Source: Nothophaeocryptopus gaeumannii (lineage: Eukaryota > Ascomycota > Dothideomycetes > Mycosphaerellales > Mycosphaerellaceae). Taken from it: a DNA stretch of 64,000 bases. Position numbers and translations under genes: made by a program. Under the pieces are notes generated by a model. The model was not told where the DNA came from. It saw only the letters and a program-made list of their open reading frames with translations, and searched no databases. The stretch lies in the NCBI GenBank assembly GCA_031771865.1, contig JASISA010000042.1, positions 1,853,501 through 1,917,500 on the forward strand, given 5' to 3'. This document shows, one piece after another, positions 32,903 through 43,306 of the stretch; the first letter of the stretch is position 1; every line of letters starts with the position of its first letter.

Positions 32903-33306
32903 ATGGCGGGTGCGACAGCAATGGCACAGACCCAAAGCGCCGCCTGTGCCGCCGTGTTCGACACTGCGGAGCTGGCTGAGCACCACTACTTCATTATGAA
33001 CAGATACCGTACCATGTTCGGCGTCTAGACAGGAAAGAAGGCATCTTCGAACACCCATTCGTTTCCAATCTCGACGGACGTTCGGACTGGCGATCCTGCC
33101 GCAATGCAGCATTTCGCAGACCGGAAGCCTCCTGGCGACGTCAATTGCTCACCCAGCCTGGGCTCTACGACGTTGAAAAAGCTTCATTTCAGTATGGATT
33201 CTTTAGATTCAAGAACATTGATGGAATTAGAATGTGCCAAATTGCGCAGGCCATTGCAGATGACGACGATGTGGGCCACTTCAACAACGGCACGTACGAA
33301 TGGTAG
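32903..33306 (+). pseudogene. Decayed F-box gene copy
   Basis: The frame from ATG 32903 contains AACAAVFDTAELAEHHYF, which matches the start of an F-box, then ends at TAG after RYRTMFGV. A second frame carries FRRPEASWRRQLLTQPGLYD and continues to TAG 33304-33306. RPEASWRR.L.TQP is shared with the intact gene at 31783. Most of the F-box helices and the linker between the two conserved blocks are lost or scrambled. It is a degraded tandem relative and cannot make a full protein. Confidence 0.7.
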
Positions 33307-34560
33307 GCTTAGTGGCGCATGGGCGCATGTGGAAGAGGCAAGTACCGACGATGACTCGGGAGGTTCTGCTTGAGAACAAAGAGACGGCGCGACCATCAAT
33401 GGTCTGCACGGCAGCATGGAAACACCAATATAAACACTGTCCCAGGAGAGGACAACCAAGGAGGAACGAGGCGAAGAAAGCATGGAGACATCGTCTTTCA
33501 GTCTTGATGGTTCAGGATGTGCTACCGTAGCTTGCACCCATAAAAGAATATTTGGAAAGCCGAAGAATTCCTTTTCCGAGGCCTGTCTCCAGTAGATATA
33601 TTTCCTGTGTATTCATGACGGACGACGGAGCGAAATCTTTCCTGTGGAAGCCCGACAGACGGGAGGGGATATTCCCCAAAGAGCTGCAGTGAGACCTCGT
33701 CCTCGCTCAAGTGTCATGGTAAGTCACGATATGTGCCGGCCGTCGTGTACAACGCCATGCCGACTCTTGTTCAGGAGCACGCAGAAGATGTGTAACTCCT
33801 CCTCTTCCACTGAGCTTGAGACCGACAGGTTCGTCCATGACGGTCGACTTGTGCACTACTTGATCGAGTTGTCTGGATCATCTCATGATTCCGGCTTTTG
33901 CCTTCCAGTAACGTGTCTGCCAAAAAGAAATTTTCGGATTTCCGAGAAATTCTTTTATGTACGCATGCTTCGGGGCCCTATATAGTTATCGGAAGTATGC
34001 ATGCTGGGGTGTTGTGATGAAGAAACTTTATTTCTGTTGGGTTGATCCATTGCACGAAGGCAAGATGGAAGTAAACGAGTCAATTGGCCGAGCCGATGCT
34101 TAGTCAGCCGCTCCGACTCCCGCCGCCTAAAACACTTCACCTCTGCTCCAACTTCTTACAGTCTTTTTCTCTTCAAGCGCGCCGATCCAGCGTGATATCA
34201 CCAATCGCTCACGCATTCTATATGCACACTGACAATGGCCGTATGATGCTCTGACGATATCTGATGAGTATATCCACGCCACAGATACCCTGCGGACTCC
34301 TTCATTGGAAGTTCTGCCACCATGAACAAGACAGACCAGCACGCGCCAGAACAAGAATATATATCTATCCAAAGCGTGAACATGGGTCGCGTTATATTGG
34401 GAAGTGTGCGCGTTCAAGTTTCCAGATTGGGCAAAGCGCGGGGGTCGACAAGTTGAAGGTGCAGGCGCGCGTCCAGCAGCAGCCAGCGCTCTTGCCGTGA
34501 GGACGCTGGCAGCCTGAAGGACATGTGCTCTTTCCCAGCTTTACCATGAGTCGGCTGCCA
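33307..34560. other. Intergenic, no supported gene
   Basis: About 1.25 kb of short frames on both strands. It should contain the unresolved 5' exon or promoter of the repeat-rich gene that follows. Confidence 0.4.
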
Positions 34561-34568
34561 TCACCTAG

Positions 34569-34780
34569 ATGCTACGGCTAACATTCTCCAGCCCATCCAG
34601 CATCGGTAACGCCAGCCCTTCCAGCACCGGTGTTCAAAATCTCTGAATTCTCTGGCGGCAGTATCCATTTCACCGGATGTTTTGGCCAGAATGCATCTTC
34701 TTCTGCTACACCGCAGCCAGCCGGTATGGTTGACGTCTATTATGTATGATGCTACGGCTAACAATCTCCAGCCCTTCCAG
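34569..34780 (+). repeat. Tandem duplication of a 180-bp exon-intron unit
   Basis: The string GATGCTACGGCTAACA, then TCTCCAGCCC and TCCAGCA, starts at 34568 and again at 34748, a 180-bp offset with few differences. Each copy spans the branch site and 3' end of an intron plus the start of the next exon. The exon between (132 nt) and intron (48 nt) add to exactly 180, so the unit can be added without changing the reading phase. Confidence 0.65.
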
Positions 34781-35815
34781 CACCGGTGACCTTCAACATC
34801 TCTGGCAGCACCTTCTACCACTCGACATTTGGCCAGACAGTATCTTCTTCTGCTACACCGGTGACCTTCAACTTCTCTGACAGCACCTTCAACAATACGA
34901 CATTTGTATTTGGCCAAGATGCATCTTCTTCTGCTACACCGCAATATGCCACACCGCAGTCTGCTGCACCGCAATCCGCCAACAGTCTACCACCTCGGAT
35001 CATAGCTGCTCCAGCTCCAAAGCCTACGCAGCGTCTACAGCTACCCAGCTCCAAGCGGCCATCATCGCCTCCCCTCCAGCAAGAGCCTGACAAATACACG
35101 AAAGTATCCCCGAGGTACGCAGGTACTGGTATTGGAGAGAGACGAACGGCTGCCCCAGCTCGCCCGGCCGTGAGAGACATTCAGCAAGTCATGCCCAGGT
35201 ACGGAGCGACAAACACGGCACCCTCCTCTGACAGTGACGAAAGCTTACGCCCCTCTCCACAACCAAAGCCTTTCAGGAAGTACCGGCCGCTACCACCGGG
35301 AACCTCCAACAGCTTCAAGCCTGATTGGATCGGAGTGGAGTCGTCACCTGCGGATGTCCAATCTCCTCCGGGTTCTAGAAAGAGGATGGCTTCCTCTCCA
35401 CCAGTTGTTGGCCACGTCTATTCGCCGGAGCCCTTCAGCGAGTCTGAGCGTGCAACTGAGACTTCTAGAGAGGTACGACCGAAAGACTGTCAACGCTACG
35501 ACATCTGAAGGCGACGATAGCGACATGCGCACTGGAGTTTCGGGCCAGAGCGACGTATTCGACCATCTGCCTATCAGTCAGCAAGCACCACGCACGTCCA
35601 GCTCGTCGATCGATCCCCGCCGCGCCGTTCGAGACTTGCCGAGCATCTCAGATTTTCGGGCAAGCGAATCGTCAGACCAGAAAGAGGACGAAGATAAAGA
35701 GGTTGAAGAAGACGCTGCAGTAGTGACTTGGAGTGGAGAAGAGGAGCCAAGCTCAGAGGCCGTTGTTACCGATGACATGGAGAAGAAAATCTCGAGCTCG
35801 TTTGTATTTTGCTAG
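34592..35815 (+). CDS. Repeat-rich disordered protein, 5' and internal structure partly unresolved
   Basis: Coding-like sequence starts after an acceptor at 34591. The exon 34592-34723 is followed by a 48-nt intron (34724-34771, GTATGG...CTAAC...CTCCAG) and a long exon from 34772. Three related blocks are visible: PVFKISEFSGGSIHFTGCFG, PVTFNISGSTFYHSTFGQTV and PVTFNFSDSTFNNTTFVFGQ, each followed by A/VSSSATP. A Pro/Ser/Lys-rich region then runs to a TGA at about 35508. The next frame carries acidic Ser-rich code (SEGDDSDMRTGVSGQSDVFD, ending KKISSSFVFC at TAG 35813-35815). No consensus intron joins the two frames, so a frameshift or an unusual splice lies near 35500. The first exon and ATG were not found. 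FG-like repeats recall nucleoporins, but there are too few to call one. Confidence 0.45.
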
Positions 35816-36691
35816 CACACCTAACTAGCCTGACACAAGAGATCGGGCAAGGTGACATACAGAATCCGTGCTATGTGTCCATTAGAGTACTTTTACTGCC
35901 TCTGCACTTGAGTATGCACCACCTCTTCCAGTAGTGGGACTTAATATTGACTTGAGGCCCGAGAAATCAGCTCTTCCACGACTTTTCATACCTTTAGGCT
36001 GATATACTGCTTTAGGTATACTCTGCCTTGCCGAGTGTAACGAACTTTACACGCTGTGCATGCTTCTACGTACTTCAAAAAGGCAGTTTGCCTTTCTCGA
36101 AGACGCCTCGCTATCTGCGGCAACGTGCTCGAAGCTGCTGTCTTCAAATCAGTCTTCCTAGCAGAGACACCTTGATTCGAGGACGAAGAGCCCGCTTTTC
36201 CTGTCCCAATCCGAGGCGGTGTCATAGAACTGCTGAAATATGTCGCGTAACGCGATGTTGGAAAGGCAGCACGTGTAGAGAGGTATCAACAAATGAATGT
36301 TTTCAAGATTGCGCTGATCCGGCCTGTCTACTTTTCCTAGATGAGAGTGCAAGGTCTGGAGTGCATGAGGGTGTGAATGTGCTCTGACTGACGCGACCGC
36401 CAAAGGAGCAGCTGAACCAGCAGGAGATGTAGTTCAAACAAGATTGGCGATGATAGTCAGAGTCTGATAAGTGGCACCCGTCCACGAAGATTCATTACTT
36501 TTTCGCTGCGTCTTCTACGAACCCTATGCTACTGGGGCTGGGGACATCGATTTTCTTCTCAAAGATGCTCGAATGAAAAGAGCGATAAACCAAATCCCTC
36601 CCAACGCCTGCCTTCAGTCTCATTCCACTTTTACAATCTCCTTATCCTGCTCTTCGCATCTTCACATCAAGCCTAATCCCTTGCGTCTGCT
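35816..36691. other. Intergenic; possible small ORF at 35986-36225 (-)
   Basis: About 0.88 kb. A 79-codon minus-strand frame begins with ATG (36225) and ends YLKQYISLKV at 35986. It is basic (RRLRERQTAFLKYVEA) with two Cys and no known domain. No other feature was seen. Confidence 0.3.
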
Positions 36692-38122
36692 CTAAGCCCT
36701 GAAGCGACGACGGCTTCCTCCCTTCCCAGCACCAGCACCAAACTGCTGACCAGCATTACGGAGCTCATCTTGGTCACCATTCTGGTTGCCGACACCGGAA
36801 GCATAACCACCTGGACGGGGTCCTTGGAGTCTTTGCGCTGGATGGGGTTGCGATTCAGGGGAAGATTCAGTGTCTGGGAAGTCGTTGTTGTTCTGCGATG
36901 GGTAACGTCCTCCTCCATAGCTACCGCCGTTGGAGTCAAGTGGGGAGGCCTGGTTTGGGGCGCCTTGGTTCCAGCCCTGACCTCTGCCAGTGCTATCGCG
37001 GTCATTGTCAACTGGGATGGCCTGGTTTGGGGCGCCTTGGTTCCAGCCCTGACCTCTGCCAGTGCTATCGCGGTCATTGTCAACTGGGATGGCCTGGTCT
37101 GGGGAGTTTTGGTTCCAGCCCTGATCTTGCTGGCTTGGCGCACGGCCGGTAGCATCGCTGAAGGGAGAACCGGCGCCACTGCCCTCATTCTGGTCCCAGC
37201 CTTGGCCCTCTGGGCTGTCCTGCGCGGAACTGTCGGACGCACTGGTACCGGGTGGGTTGTCGGAGCGGGTCAAAGTCCAGGAGACTTGGACTTGTTGGGC
37301 GTTGTGCTGGTTTACTTTGTCGCTGTCGCAGGGCATAGCGCCTGCTGCGGAGACGTAGAGGGGAACTCGGCCGTGGCAACCGTAGAAGTTTTGGTTCGAG
37401 TTTTGGCTGAATTTGCGGATTGAGTCGGCGACCTAGTGGAAACGTTAGAATGAGGTCCGCAAGTAATTGATCAATTGTGTCAAGGCGTGAGTGATCGACT
37501 TACCAAGTCGAGAATATCGGCGTTGCCCAAGAGGGCAGTGTTGCCCTGACCCCAGTTCGATGGGATGCTGAAGCCCTGGCTGCCTGGACCCTGATCGGAC
37601 TGCCACTGGCGGCCTAGGCCTTGGTTGCCAATGAGAGGGCCTTGGTTCTGCTGGTCCTTGGAGACGACAGCGTTGAAAGCGCCTGGAAGAAAGCCCAAGT
37701 CAGTAACGACGGACAGGACTTGTCGAGGAAAGATAGGAGTCCATCTTACAAGTGCCATACTGCGTCAACGTCCGTCCCTTCTCAGTAACCTGATACTCGA
37801 CATTCCCATTCGCAATCAGCTCAATCATGCGAACGCAGTCGTTGACCTCTGGAGTCTGATCTTGGACATCCGAAGACGTCAATTCAACGAAAGACGAAAC
37901 ACCGCAGTCGTTCGCGCCCGGAGCGTTGCCGGCGTTCTGGTGGCCGCTGTCGATGGTCACTCCATCCTCAGAACCTGGATTACGCCAATGGACGCTGCTT
38001 GGGTTGGAAATCAATCTTTGGAGGTTGGCATTATTGGCTTGAGAGTTGGTGTTGCTGAAGTAGCTGGTCGCCTCTGCCCCGAGGGCGGAGAGGATCGCCA
38101 ACTGCACGGAGATGGGGATCAT
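36692..38122 (-). CDS. Ecp2-like (Hce2-domain) secreted protein with a Gln/Gly/Asn-rich insert and tail
   Basis: Homologues of Cladosporium fulvum Ecp2 are secreted, Cys-stabilised proteins, some of them effectors. The exons are 38122-37750, 37682-37504 and 37432-36692 (introns 67 and 71 nt, GTAAGA and GTAAGT donors), 430 residues. MIPISVQLAILSALGAEATS is a signal peptide. The Hce2 domain reads NDCGVSSFVELTSSDV, then VNDCVRMIELIANGN, LTQYGTCAFNAVV, NADILDLVADSIRKFSQNSN and SAAGAMPCDSDKVNQ. An insert of about 40 residues, rich in Q, G and N, separates YGTC from NADILDLV. After the domain comes a tail of about 180 residues with GQGWNQGAPNQAIPVDNDRD repeats. The size is two to three times that of Ecp2. 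The Cys order is the expected one, so the core should fold. Confidence 0.82.
36949..37140 (-). repeat. 72-bp in-frame tandem repeats in the Hce2 gene tail
   Basis: The phrase CCTGGTTTGGGGCGCCTTGG begins at 36949 and 37021 and, diverged, at 37093. The period is 72 bp (24 codons). The first two units are nearly identical, the third is diverged, and weaker copies extend further. They encode the GQGWNQGAPNQ...VDNDRDSTGR unit. Confidence 0.85.
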
Positions 38123-39581
38123 TTTCGCTAACGATGCTTTTCTTCTCCTTGAACGAATGTGAAGCTGTGGTATGTATCACAGTATACGTAAGAAATATTG
38201 AGTAGAGAGAGACAATAACGCTTCTTGCGAATTGAAACGATCGAGAGAAGCTGGGGTTTTAAGTGCGGATTGTTGAAGACCACTTTGCTCCAATATCTGC
38301 ATTCATATATATATGTGTGTGTGACAGTGCTGTGCTGCTAAAATTAGATGTGATAGGAAGGAGGCGAACGCAATTGATGTATAACGATCCTGGTCTTCGG
38401 GAAGCCAAGGCTCCTGTCTCGCGGGGCAGACCGCTGTCAACAGGAGAGTTCGCATGGTAGCGACTCATAACGTCTGCAACAGTTTCCGTTTCACGTTCTG
38501 GCAGATGCTCACAATGCTAAAGTCAGATGCCCAATTTCCTACTGTCGCTTTGCCAGTATCAAGTAGGTATGAGGTCAATCGAGTATGAGAGATGAGAGGT
38601 GGGTATGTGACGTTGTTGGCGATCCTCAGTAGGATGGTTCGTTCACATGCGGCAGCCACATTTGGGTTGCATCTAACCCAATCGGGTAATAACAGGAAGA
38701 AGGCTCGGCGGGGAAACTACAGGCGGCCCTTGTCAGCATCCGACCACGTTCAGGGACAGCCGATGCGATCTTTGTTGCCGAAACGACACTGGCAAGAGTC
38801 CGTATACCAGGTTCTACTGCTCAACATCTTGGAGGCTGAGCGACCAACGACGGAGCAGGACGCTCTGTCATGATCGACACGCAATCTTTCCCGCCTCATC
38901 TAAGCTCGCCCTTAAGACTTGGAATATGTGTCATGTTGTCGTCCGTCCTCACGATGGCAGGAGATTGAGATCCGCAACTTGGGCCCAGAATTTTGGTCCG
39001 CGTGTGCCATGAGTACGATTGACTCCGAGTTCCTTGAGGCTATGCTGCGCAGCACAACTTGCGCAAACGTCTCATCGAATGTGATACTATGCCCAACATT
39101 CCAGATACAGGCGTGATGGGCCACGACAGTTCAGCTCGTTGGCGATGCTCGCTGCCCCTCCGTAGCATCCGGGGTCTCAGTTGGATCTCGTCGCCTTCGT
39201 TTGCCGTTAGCGGTGTTGTTTCTGCACTGTTCGTATCGAAGAGTCTTGTTCCTGTCATTTTTGGCCATCGCTCACACTTGAATGTTGTGCTTACAGTGGA
39301 ATCAGCCGCGTCACTGACGTCTGAGTGCGGTACTGTACTTCGTCAAACCCCGGTTGAGCGGCCTTTGACAGCGATTTCATGATGCGTAGACCCATGATGA
39401 CGGCCTGTCAGAAGGACGAGATCCACTATGTCACCAACTGACTGCGAGTCGGACTGCTCTCGTAACATGACCAATATACTACCGTCCTCTCTCTGACTCT
39501 CGCCATCTCTCGTTTGGTGTCAAGCATCTTGGTTGCGCGCGCTCTGTTAAGTCTTTTGACTCAAGCCAAGAGATCTTCAGG
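38123..39581. other. Intergenic, includes a TA/TG dinucleotide run
   Basis: About 1.46 kb without a supported gene. A short (AT)n(GT)n run lies at about 38304-38322. The ORFs here are short and lack domain resemblance. Confidence 0.4.
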
Positions 39582-39930
39582 TTAGAACTTGTCCGTATCG
39601 CCCGAACTCTGCAGCGAACTTCCTAGGTTTCCGTCTGCCACGCTCTGGGCGGCATGCTTTTTGAGCTCGCTTTTGGCAATGTGCGCAGCCTTTCTCTTGT
39701 CTTCCTTGGACTGCTTGACTCTCTCCCACTTGGAACGCAGTGACCGTTTCGCTCGAGACCTACCCCAGGAATTGGCTCAAGGGCACAGTCTCAATTGTTC
39801 TGAATGGAAGCAGGCATGGCGGACGGTCCTACTCTTTTGCATTCACGATCGTCACATCAGCGTACTCAACATCTGTCTTTTCGTCTGCCTTGCTTTCGCG
39901 ATCTTGTGTTCACGCGGAGTGACCTTTGCA
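39582..39930 (-). pseudogene. Fragment of an unknown basic protein
   Basis: Minus-strand code ends with SRAKRSLRSKWERVKQSKED and KSELKKHAAQSVADGNLGSS at TAA 39582. Upstream, RTIETVPLSQFLG is in another frame, off by one base at a GGGG run near 39765. Farther upstream EKTDVEYADVTIVNAKE meets a TAG. The lysine-rich C-terminal helix looks coding. I do not recognise it, and no start was found. Confidence 0.3.
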
Positions 39931-40452
39931 TTCCACAGTGAACCTAATCCAACACCATGGGAAAGCTGTTTTGCAATGTCCAGATGCGAGTTGGGAAGAG
40001 GTGGAAGATGACGGCTCCTCGCTGTGACTACGATCGGTCCATTCAATCATCTGCTCGGCCATGATCTCCTTCGCAGCATTCCTATCTCACCCGGATCGGT
40101 CTAAGGATACTAAGCCAGAAATAATCCAGAAGCGGCTACGAATCTACCTCGGCAATATCCAGGTCTAATATCAAAATGCGAACTGGCGATAGTCGCCTGC
40201 CGTCACCATCTCTCATTCGTCAGCCCAGCCATCATCTCCTTAGGGAAGGTTTGATGACGGGGCATTTGTTCATCGAGCATAGTAGGAAAGGATTCTCCCG
40301 TCATGCTCTTGATTAACAAGCTCCGATATCTAAGATGCGACGAGGAAGATTCGGGTTCATGGTCGCAGAAGCTGACAATCTTTTGAAACCGAGGCCTTCA
40401 TTCAGGATGAAGCGCTGCGTTTGTGACGGATTTGAACAGAGAACAAGGCCAT

Positions 40453-40880
40453 CTACCGAAATTTCCCCCAGCTTGTTGATGGTCGTTCTTCAAGAGGCTT
40501 TGGCTGAAGCTGGGTCAATTTGAAGAGCTTGAATACGCCGAGCAGATGTGCGCGGGTTTCTGTCGATGCGTTACGGTGATCATTCAAGTACCTGGCGGTG
40601 TGAGCCAGGGCGACCAGCGTCTTCCGAATCGAGCGAAGACAAACGTAGCTTTGCGATTGGCCATCTTCCAGTGCCAACGTGAAGTATCTCAGATGGGTGG
40701 CAGTCTGCACGTCGTTCGCGCCAGCAGAATACGATGTTCTTCTGCGGGGTGAGGTCGCCATGTGAGGTAAGATAACGGCGTCCCGACGTCACGGCATCCA
40801 AGGTCTTGGCAGACATGTGAGGGCGTTGCGGTCTGTCTGCGAAACCCATGTATTTTGAGCTGCACATCTGCGCCATTTAT
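40453..40880 (-). pseudogene. Putative broken gene fragment
   Basis: Two overlapping minus-strand frames look coding in succession: RPHMSAKTLDAVTSGRRYLT, then after a shift near 40730 THLRYFTLALEDGQSQSYVC and LRSIRKTLVALAHTARYLND, to a stop at 40453. No family was recognised. It may be one broken gene or chance. Confidence 0.25.
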
Positions 40881-40934
40881 CATCACCTACCTAACGACTC
40901 ATCTCGCACAAGGCTGCCCAAGGTAAATTCGCTG

Positions 40935-41600
40935 CTAACTACTGGCTTCCTCCACAGCCCTGTTACATCCCATGGGACACACCTTCCTTTCCACATGCTC
41001 CCAGCAAGTAGCGTGATAGAAAAGCCAACAAGGCAAATCAGCAATCATTTCGTGCTCCTCGAAAGGCTCAAGACAATTCCCGCATTTGTAATCCATGATA
41101 TGTGTCGTCGCTCGAGCGTACCAATCGCGGCTACGCATGCGCGAGCGAGTTGGGCCGGCTGTCAAGATCGAGCGGTCTCCGAGAACGGTAGTTCGGTGAT
41201 GTGATGTAGGTTCTGGCTGCACGAGCGTCTCTGATGAGGATGCAGCGCTTGAAATGTACGATGGATCGTTGTAGTCGGCGGCTGTCGCTAGAGCGAACGC
41301 AGCTTCCTCATTGGCATATCGAGTGGTATACTGGCTTACGGTGATAAGATCCGGCAGGGCGGTCAGGGAGGCAAGGGATTCATCGCCCATGGCCTGTCTT
41401 CGCTCGTCTAAGCGAGCGATGTGTTGTTGTCGGACCAGGCTATCATAGTGCGTACGTCCGATATCATTCCATGATTGAACATGCCGCTCATGGCTGATGT
41501 AGTGCTCGGTACCGGTGCAAGATGGACAGACGGTGCGCATTCCTTTGTGTGGACGTTCTGTGAGCGGAAAGACCTCGCGCAGCAGCCTTTGAGCGTACAT
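40935..41600 (-). CDS. RING-type zinc-finger protein
   Basis: The first ATG is at 41600 (MYAQRLLREVFPLTERPHKG); upstream code has only a GTG. The protein is about 221 residues. A CPSC pair appears early (MRTVCPSCTGTEHYISHERH), and the C-terminus holds KCGNCLEPFEEHEMIADLPC, then YHATCWEHVERKVCPMGC, a RING-like set of Cys and His. The middle 120 residues are polar and Ser-rich. No breaks were seen. It may act in ubiquitin transfer. It is the longest apparently intact RING protein in the window. Confidence 0.65.
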   Translation of the reverse strand: MYAQRLLREVFPLTERPHKGMRTVCPSCTGTEHYISHERHVQSWNDIGRTHYDSLVRQQHIARLDERRQAMGDESLASLTALPDLITVSQYTTRYANEEAAFALATAADYNDPSYISSAASSSETLVQPEPTSHHRTTVLGDRSILTAGPTRSRMRSRDWYARATTHIMDYKCGNCLEPFEEHEMIADLPCWLFYHATCWEHVERKVCPMGCNRAVEEASS

Positions 41601-41759
41601 GCTAATCAGCACGAGGCCAATGTTGCAGGGCGCGTACACGCACTTTCCACCGAAAAGGGCGTTTCGTATAGCATCTTCTGTAGGCCGTACGGGAATTTCA
41701 GAGTGCGAATGAACGAGTTTCGCCAGGTCGACTGGTTGTAGGTAGTGAGTGTGGTAGTC

Positions 41760-42017
41760 CTAAAACCAGGTCGCAATTGGAAGTCCATGTCTCGTGGTGA
41801 ACATCCAGTCATGAGGCTCTAGTCGATGCAGACCGCGCACCGAAACTTCTACGGGAAAGCCAAACTCTGAGTTCCGCCGAGCATCATGCACCAGTACTAA
41901 CTGAAAGTCGCCTCCTTGGAGTTCGAGAGGTCCAATAGGATAATCAGTGGGCTTAGAGATCAGTATGAAGTCGCCTTTCTCGACATCTGTGAGACACGGA
42001 TGCCGTTCTTCGTTCAC
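41760..42017 (-). pseudogene. Unrecognised protein fragment without start codon
   Basis: An 85-codon frame with coding-like composition: NEERHPCLTDVEKGDFILIS, DFQLVLVHDARRNSEFGFPV and HRLEPHDWMFTTRHGLPIAT, ending at 41760. It opens with GTG, and the frame extends upstream only to a TGA. A neighbouring frame upstream (FFTQDGYHDSREQNTS) may be its lost continuation. No family was recognised. Confidence 0.3.
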
Positions 42018-42244
42018 GACGTTCCTGCTATGGGGTGCCAGGGTTTGCTGGTATTCTGTTCCCGTGAGTCATGGTAGCCGTCTTGGGTGAAGAAATTTTG
42101 AGTCCAGGACTCAGCTGTTGGGCCTAAACATAAGGGCTGTTGTTAATCCATACATCGTGAATGCGATTGTCATCAATTACTTCGCGGCTGGTCATTTTGA
42201 AAGTCGAAGTGTTGCCAGGTATATACCATACGTCGTAGGACCTG

Positions 42245-43306
42245 CTATGACGACTTCACAGCTTCGTCGATGAGCCGCTTCTGACAGTCCGCCGCGGCTT
42301 GGGCGAATGGATGCAGTTCGTAGTCTTTGCCTTTGCCATCTGGGCCGCCGTCAAAGATTTCGTAGGAAAACCAGTCACGGAAGCCAGTCTGAAGGACAGC
42401 TCGAGTGAAGTCGACAGTAGGCAGATAGCCTTCAACGGGAAGCGGTCTCCAAGCAGAGCTCCAACGAGCCCGAGGCCTCATGCCGTCGATGCTCGTGTCC
42501 TCGAAAGGCTGTTTTGGCTTATAGGCGTCCGAGATTTGCAGCAGGTATATCTTGTCTTTCGGCACAGTGCGCGCGAGTCGATCGCAGGAACGCTTCCAGT
42601 CGGCTTCAACCTTCTCGGGCGAGCGTCCATCCTCAATCATACCACTCTGCGTGGTCGGATCACCCCACTCGCCACCAGCAGATTGAAAGGTGTCAAGACA
42701 AAGTCCAAAATTCGGTCTGTCAACTTGTCGACAAATATCCCACACATGCTCCCACTCAGGCGCATGCGTACTCCAGCACCAGTTCTCGTACGCAAAGCGC
42801 TGGCCATTCTTGGCAAGCTTGTCAGCCAACTCCCTCAAGTCTTTGACGAAGCGGCTACGATCAGTGCCAATTTTCTCCGCCGGTGAATCGGTACTCCCGA
42901 CTTGCAGCATGTCACAGTCGACAGCTTTCATGATGCGCGACCAGCCCTCAGCACGTGCCCAGGCGTCCTCGCGTTCCAGTGAGCCTTCAGCCCACCCTTC
43001 GAAATTGGTAAAGGGTTGCATCATGAAGACTGTAAGGTTCTTGGCATCCAGCATGGTCTTAAGAACGGAAGCGGCGTGCACGAGAGCATCGAAATCGTGA
43101 TTGGTGGTTTCCTTTTGGCCATCACCTTGCTGATCGGGTTTCAGATGTTGGTTTGCGAAGTCCACCAAATCCGGCATGGACAACTCAATCGCCTGAAACC
43201 CTGCAGCAGCAACTGCATCGAGGCGCTTTGGTAGGGTGTGTTCCGGTTTGCAGCCGATGGAACAGGTGGCGTACGCCAGTGGGATGTTGTGTAAGGAAGA
43301 ATCCAT
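42245..43306 (-). CDS. 3-Dehydroshikimate dehydratase
   Basis: It converts 3-dehydroshikimate to protocatechuate. The protein is a TIM-barrel sugar-isomerase/AP-endonuclease-2 fold enzyme (fungal qa-4/qutC type). The single exon encodes 353 residues from ATG 43306. Visible motifs are IPLAYATCSIGCKPEHTLP (strand 1), AAAGFQAIELSMPDLVDFA, MLQVGSTDSPAE, RFAYENWCWSTHAPEWEHVW (metal-ligand Glu), RPNFGLCLDTFQSAGGEWGD, KIYLLQISDAYKP and FSYEIFDGG (last metal-binding Glu). All are intact. No quinate dehydrogenase or qa/qut regulator lies nearby. Instead a DAHP synthase is divergent 0.53 kb away, which hints at a biosynthetic source of dehydroshikimate. Confidence 0.9.
   Translation of the reverse strand: MDSSLHNIPLAYATCSIGCKPEHTLPKRLDAVAAAGFQAIELSMPDLVDFANQHLKPDQQGDGQKETTNHDFDALVHAASVLKTMLDAKNLTVFMMQPFTNFEGWAEGSLEREDAWARAEGWSRIMKAVDCDMLQVGSTDSPAEKIGTDRSRFVKDLRELADKLAKNGQRFAYENWCWSTHAPEWEHVWDICRQVDRPNFGLCLDTFQSAGGEWGDPTTQSGMIEDGRSPEKVEADWKRSCDRLARTVPKDKIYLLQISDAYKPKQPFEDTSIDGMRPRARWSSAWRPLPVEGYLPTVDFTRAVLQTGFRDWFSYEIFDGGPDGKGKDYELHPFAQAAADCQKRLIDEAVKSS

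Noticed and set aside
34786..35508. FG-nucleoporin identity for the repeat-rich protein
   Set aside because: Only three F-G dipeptides occur, in one repeat block, with no other nucleoporin domain.
36770..37423. Plus-strand ORF over the Hce2 repeats
   Set aside because: It mirrors the tandem repeats of the minus-strand gene; repeats with a period divisible by three keep all frames open.
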